DNA of 64,000 nucleotides from an uncultured Bacteroidales bacterium (GTDB lineage: Bacteria > Bacteroidota > Bacteroidia > Bacteroidales > Paludibacteraceae), in contig CAMKDV010000002.1 in the NCBI GenBank assembly GCA_946411385.1, positions 62,001 through 126,000 on the forward strand, in the 5' to 3' direction. Positions 61,780-64,000 of the stretch are shown one piece after another; position 1 is the first letter of the stretch; each line of letters starts with the position of its first letter. The notes under the pieces are model-generated. The model searched no databases. It was given only the letters and a program-made list of their open reading frames with translations, and was not told where the DNA came from. Both the position numbers and the translations under genes were made by a program.

Positions 61780-62466
61780 TTATTTGAGGTAGTACGAAAC
61801 GGTGGTAACCACGCGTATATGTTTGATCCACGGCTGGTTGCTATCCGTCTCCATGCTGAACTGTCCCTGGTTGGCCTGCTGAATGCTGCCCAAGCGGCAT
61901 TGTGCATCCTCGGCGAACTTGATAGCCACGGCACGGGCATTCTTAGTTGCCTCTTGAATCATCTCGGGCTTGAGATCGGCCAACCCGTTGTACTGGAAAT
62001 CGGTATTCCACTCGTAGGACTGAAGGATCACACCTTTCTTCAGCAGTTCGCTTTGGCAGCCGAGGTTGGCTTTCACGCGCTCCACATCTTTGGTGGAGAT
62101 GATGAGCGAGGTGCGAATCGTATAGTGGAACTCAGGTTTGCGGTCGTAATAGCTGGCCCAGTTGTCGTCAATCGACAAGTTACCGCGTGACAGATCGCTC
62201 TCCTGAAAACCTTTCTCCAGAAAGAACGCCCTGGCTGTTTTCTCTATCCGCGCCATGTCGTCGTATAACACGCTGATATCATTGCCGCGCACGCAGAAAT
62301 CCAGCGGCCAAACCACATAATCAGCTTCCACGTCACGCGTCGACAGACCTTTCACCACTACGGCGCGGTCCTTCGATGCCACCTGATGGATGCCACGATA
62401 TACAAACCATCCTGCCAAAGCCAGACCTACGGCAAGGATAAGGGAAGAAATAACTTGTTTGTTCAT
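61780..62466 (-). CDS. SIMPL-domain (DUF541) envelope protein
   Basis: 228 residues from the ATG at 62466, which gives an N-terminal anchor ('ISSLILAVGLALAGWFVYRG'). The SIMPL domain follows, with 'VVVKGLSTRDVEADYVVWPL' at its start and 'ATKNARAVAIKFAEDAQCRL' near the end. The founding member is linked to oxidative stress tolerance, but the biochemical role is unknown. It follows the NlpC/P60 gene on the same strand by 31 bp. Confidence 0.88.
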   Translation of the reverse strand: MNKQVISSLILAVGLALAGWFVYRGIHQVASKDRAVVVKGLSTRDVEADYVVWPLDFCVRGNDISVLYDDMARIEKTARAFFLEKGFQESDLSRGNLSIDDNWASYYDRKPEFHYTIRTSLIISTKDVERVKANLGCQSELLKKGVILQSYEWNTDFQYNGLADLKPEMIQEATKNARAVAIKFAEDAQCRLGSIQQANQGQFSMETDSNQPWIKHIRVVTTVSYYLK

Positions 62467-62497
62467 ATTCTTGTTGTTTTGTTCGTTTGCTTTTTGC

Positions 62498-63328
62498 CTA
62501 CTGATATCGCCTGATGGCAGCCAGATGATGGGTGTAGAGCTGCTGCTCAGCACCATAGATGCCGCGACTGTCGATATGCTCGATCTTGACGCGCCCCGAG
62601 CAATGAATTACGCGCTCACTGTCCAGCAAGATGCCTACATGGGAGATATGCGTATCGCCCTTGCAGTTGTTCGGCTCGGTATTCTCGCTGTCGGGGTCGT
62701 TGTGGTCAAAGAAGACGAGGTCACCTGCTTGTGCGTCTTTTAGGTTTTTCACTTCCTTTCCGCATTTCACCTGCTGACTTGCATTCCTCGGCAGATGGAT
62801 GCCGAACAGGCTCAGTACTGTTTGCGACAGACCCGAACAATCCATGCCCAAAGCGTTCTTTCCGCCCCACAGGTAAGGGGTGTTCAGCATAAAGCGCAAT
62901 ACCTGCATCAGCGTCTCTTGCGTAAGCGTCAGCGGCTGCTCTGCTACGGCATTCTTGTCGATGCGGAACTTCACGCCCAGCACCTCAAACTCGCCGTCCT
63001 TGTAGCCCGGCAGTCGGGTGCCTAAGGTCAGGGGGATGGTTTGTCCGTTGTTCTCGCTCACGGCGTAGGTCATCGGCAGCATCACGCGCGCCGTGCTGCT
63101 CTTGACAGCAGCATCACACGCCCGGTGCTCATCTTCCGACATGAGCGTGATCATCTTGTAATCGACGTAACCTTCCTCGCCGTCGGCTTCGTTGCGGATC
63201 TTGTACCAGCGGGGCAACGACTCCAGTACCTCGCACAGTTCGCCGAACAGCAGTTGAGTCTCTTGCTCTGCGCCCTCGCGAGGTTCAAGCCGAACGGGCA
63301 CTACACTATGTAAAACAATGGCGTACAT
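62498..63328 (-). CDS. SH3-NlpC/P60 peptidoglycan endopeptidase
   Basis: 276 residues. N-terminal SH3-like domain ('VPVRLEPREGAEQETQLLFG', 'WYKIRNEADGEEGYVDYKMI'), a second barrel-like linker and a C-terminal NlpC/P60 domain with the catalytic Cys in 'LGMDCSGLSQ' (near 163), His in 'THISHVGI' (near 230) and 'IHCSGRVKIE' as third element. Enzymes of this architecture cut gamma-D-Glu-diaminopimelate bonds in muropeptides for recycling. No signal peptide is visible, so it probably acts on imported peptides in the cytoplasm. Confidence 0.92.
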   Translation of the reverse strand: MYAIVLHSVVPVRLEPREGAEQETQLLFGELCEVLESLPRWYKIRNEADGEEGYVDYKMITLMSEDEHRACDAAVKSSTARVMLPMTYAVSENNGQTIPLTLGTRLPGYKDGEFEVLGVKFRIDKNAVAEQPLTLTQETLMQVLRFMLNTPYLWGGKNALGMDCSGLSQTVLSLFGIHLPRNASQQVKCGKEVKNLKDAQAGDLVFFDHNDPDSENTEPNNCKGDTHISHVGILLDSERVIHCSGRVKIEHIDSRGIYGAEQQLYTHHLAAIRRYQ

Positions 63329-63349
63329 TCCTACTGAAACGTGCTGACA

Positions 63350-64000
63350 TTACCACACCTCGTTGATGTTGCTGTTCGGGTTGTGCGGATAGTCAATCGT
63401 ATAGTGCAATCCGCGGCTCTCCTTGCGCTCCAAGGCTTGACGGGTAATCAGATACCCCACGTTGATCATGTTCCTTAATTCGCAGATATCTTTCGTCGGC
63501 TTGACGCGTTTGAACAGGTCTTCCGTCTCCTCGTACAACAAATCCAGACGCTCCCACGCGCGGCGCAGACGCAGGTCAGAGCGAACGATACCCACGTAGG
63601 TCGACATGATCTGTCCTACCTCCTTCATGTCCTGCGAGATGAGCACCTGCTCCTCGTTGCTCATCGTGCCCTCGTCGTCCCAGTCAGGCACTTTGTCGTT
63701 GAACGTGTACTGCTCTATGCAACTCAGGCTGTGCTTGGCAGCTGCGTCGGCATATACCACGGCTTCTATCAGCGAGTTGCTTGCCAGGCGGTTGCCGCCA
63801 TGCAGTCCCGTACAGCTGCATTCTCCAACGGCATACAGGCGGCGGATAGTGGACTGACCGTCCAGATCCACCTTGATACCTCCGCACATATAGTGCGCAC
63901 ACGGGGCAACGGGGATATAGTCTTTCGTAATATCAATGCCGATGCTCAGACATTTGGCATAGATGTTGGGGAAATGATGCTTCGTCTCCTCGGCATCCTT
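63350..64000 (-). CDS. nadB: L-aspartate oxidase, C-terminal part (gene runs off the window)
   Basis: 217 residues are present; the frame stays open to base 64000, so the track start at 63889 is internal. 'APCAHYMCGGIKVD' (substrate/FAD region), 'YAVGECSCTGLHGGNRLASN' (FAD binding) and the C-terminal helical domain ('SDLRLRRAWERLDLLYEE', 'ESRGLHYTIDYP') identify NadB, which oxidises L-aspartate to iminoaspartate, the first step of de novo NAD synthesis. In anaerobes fumarate can serve as electron acceptor. Confidence 0.95.
   Translation of the reverse strand, partial: KDAEETKHHFPNIYAKCLSIGIDITKDYIPVAPCAHYMCGGIKVDLDGQSTIRRLYAVGECSCTGLHGGNRLASNSLIEAVVYADAAAKHSLSCIEQYTFNDKVPDWDDEGTMSNEEQVLISQDMKEVGQIMSTYVGIVRSDLRLRRAWERLDLLYEETEDLFKRVKPTKDICELRNMINVGYLITRQALERKESRGLHYTIDYPHNPNSNINEVW

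Noticed and set aside
1-64000. tRNA, rRNA, transposase or integrase genes
   Set aside because: I looked for tRNA-like cloverleaf and CCA-type 3' ends, rRNA signatures, DDE transposase and tyrosine recombinase motifs and found none I could support by eye.

Overview
The window is chromosomal DNA from a member of the Bacteroidota, probably order Bacteroidales. Four things point there. The recurrent promoter TTTG-N20-TAnnTTTG is present in front of many genes. A giant surface protein ends in a type IX secretion (T9SS) sorting domain. The envelope gene content (TonB-dependent receptor, Omp28-like lipoprotein, LolA/MMPL cassette, DUF6029-like barrel) is typical. There are no strong Shine-Dalgarno sites. 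Family or genus cannot be fixed from the sequence; no rRNA or tRNA gene was seen.

Layout. 1-13.8 kb: one giant cysteine-paired repeat adhesin (5' end outside the window). 13.8-19.3 kb: a glycosyltransferase, then divIC, a two-helix membrane protein, ruvC, a 2[4Fe-4S] ferredoxin, a TonB-dependent receptor and a lipoprotein. 19.3-29 kb: a minus-strand block of a GT2 enzyme, rpsP, an envelope set (TlpA-like thioredoxin, DUF6029-like barrel, Omp28-like lipoprotein, small secreted protein), thrS, a single-domain chromate transporter and an S41 protease. 29.1-35.4 kb: a plus-strand operon of small membrane permease, LolA-like protein, GT2-esterase fusion, PaaK-like ligase and MMPL exporter. This resembles the export and tailoring half of an aryl-polyene/flexirubin cluster without the ketosynthases. 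36-39 kb: a divergent regulator-like gene and membrane Ser/Thr kinase, then a DUF4143 ATPase whose transcribed leader carries four direct repeats.

39.6-52.6 kb is an accessory island, visibly AT-richer than its surroundings. Its core (44.9-51.3 kb) is a tight run of eight genes: a three-module FtsK/SpoIIIE (EccC/EssC-like) ATPase, three small helical proteins of which two carry a WXG100-like W-x-D turn, a coiled-coil/two-helix membrane protein, a secreted protein and two small charged proteins. It closes with a perfect hairpin terminator. Upstream lie a HEYAH metallopeptidase-like protein, a PD-(D/E)XK nuclease-like protein and a BspA-type leucine-rich protein with long charged helices. I regard this as the best candidate for an undescribed system: a type VII-secretion-like apparatus in a diderm Bacteroidota, or a cytoplasmic conflict system built from the same parts. 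The island is followed by about 1.3 kb of non-coding DNA full of inverted and tandem repeats.

54-64 kb is conserved chromosome: two MOP-superfamily flippases, riboflavin synthase, two FKBP prolyl isomerases, truA, a zinc-motif-less sirtuin, Maf, a SIMPL-domain protein, an SH3-NlpC/P60 hydrolase and the 3' part of nadB. A theme across the window is short AT-rich imperfect tandem repeats between genes; in several places the same kinds of sequence lie inside reading frames.
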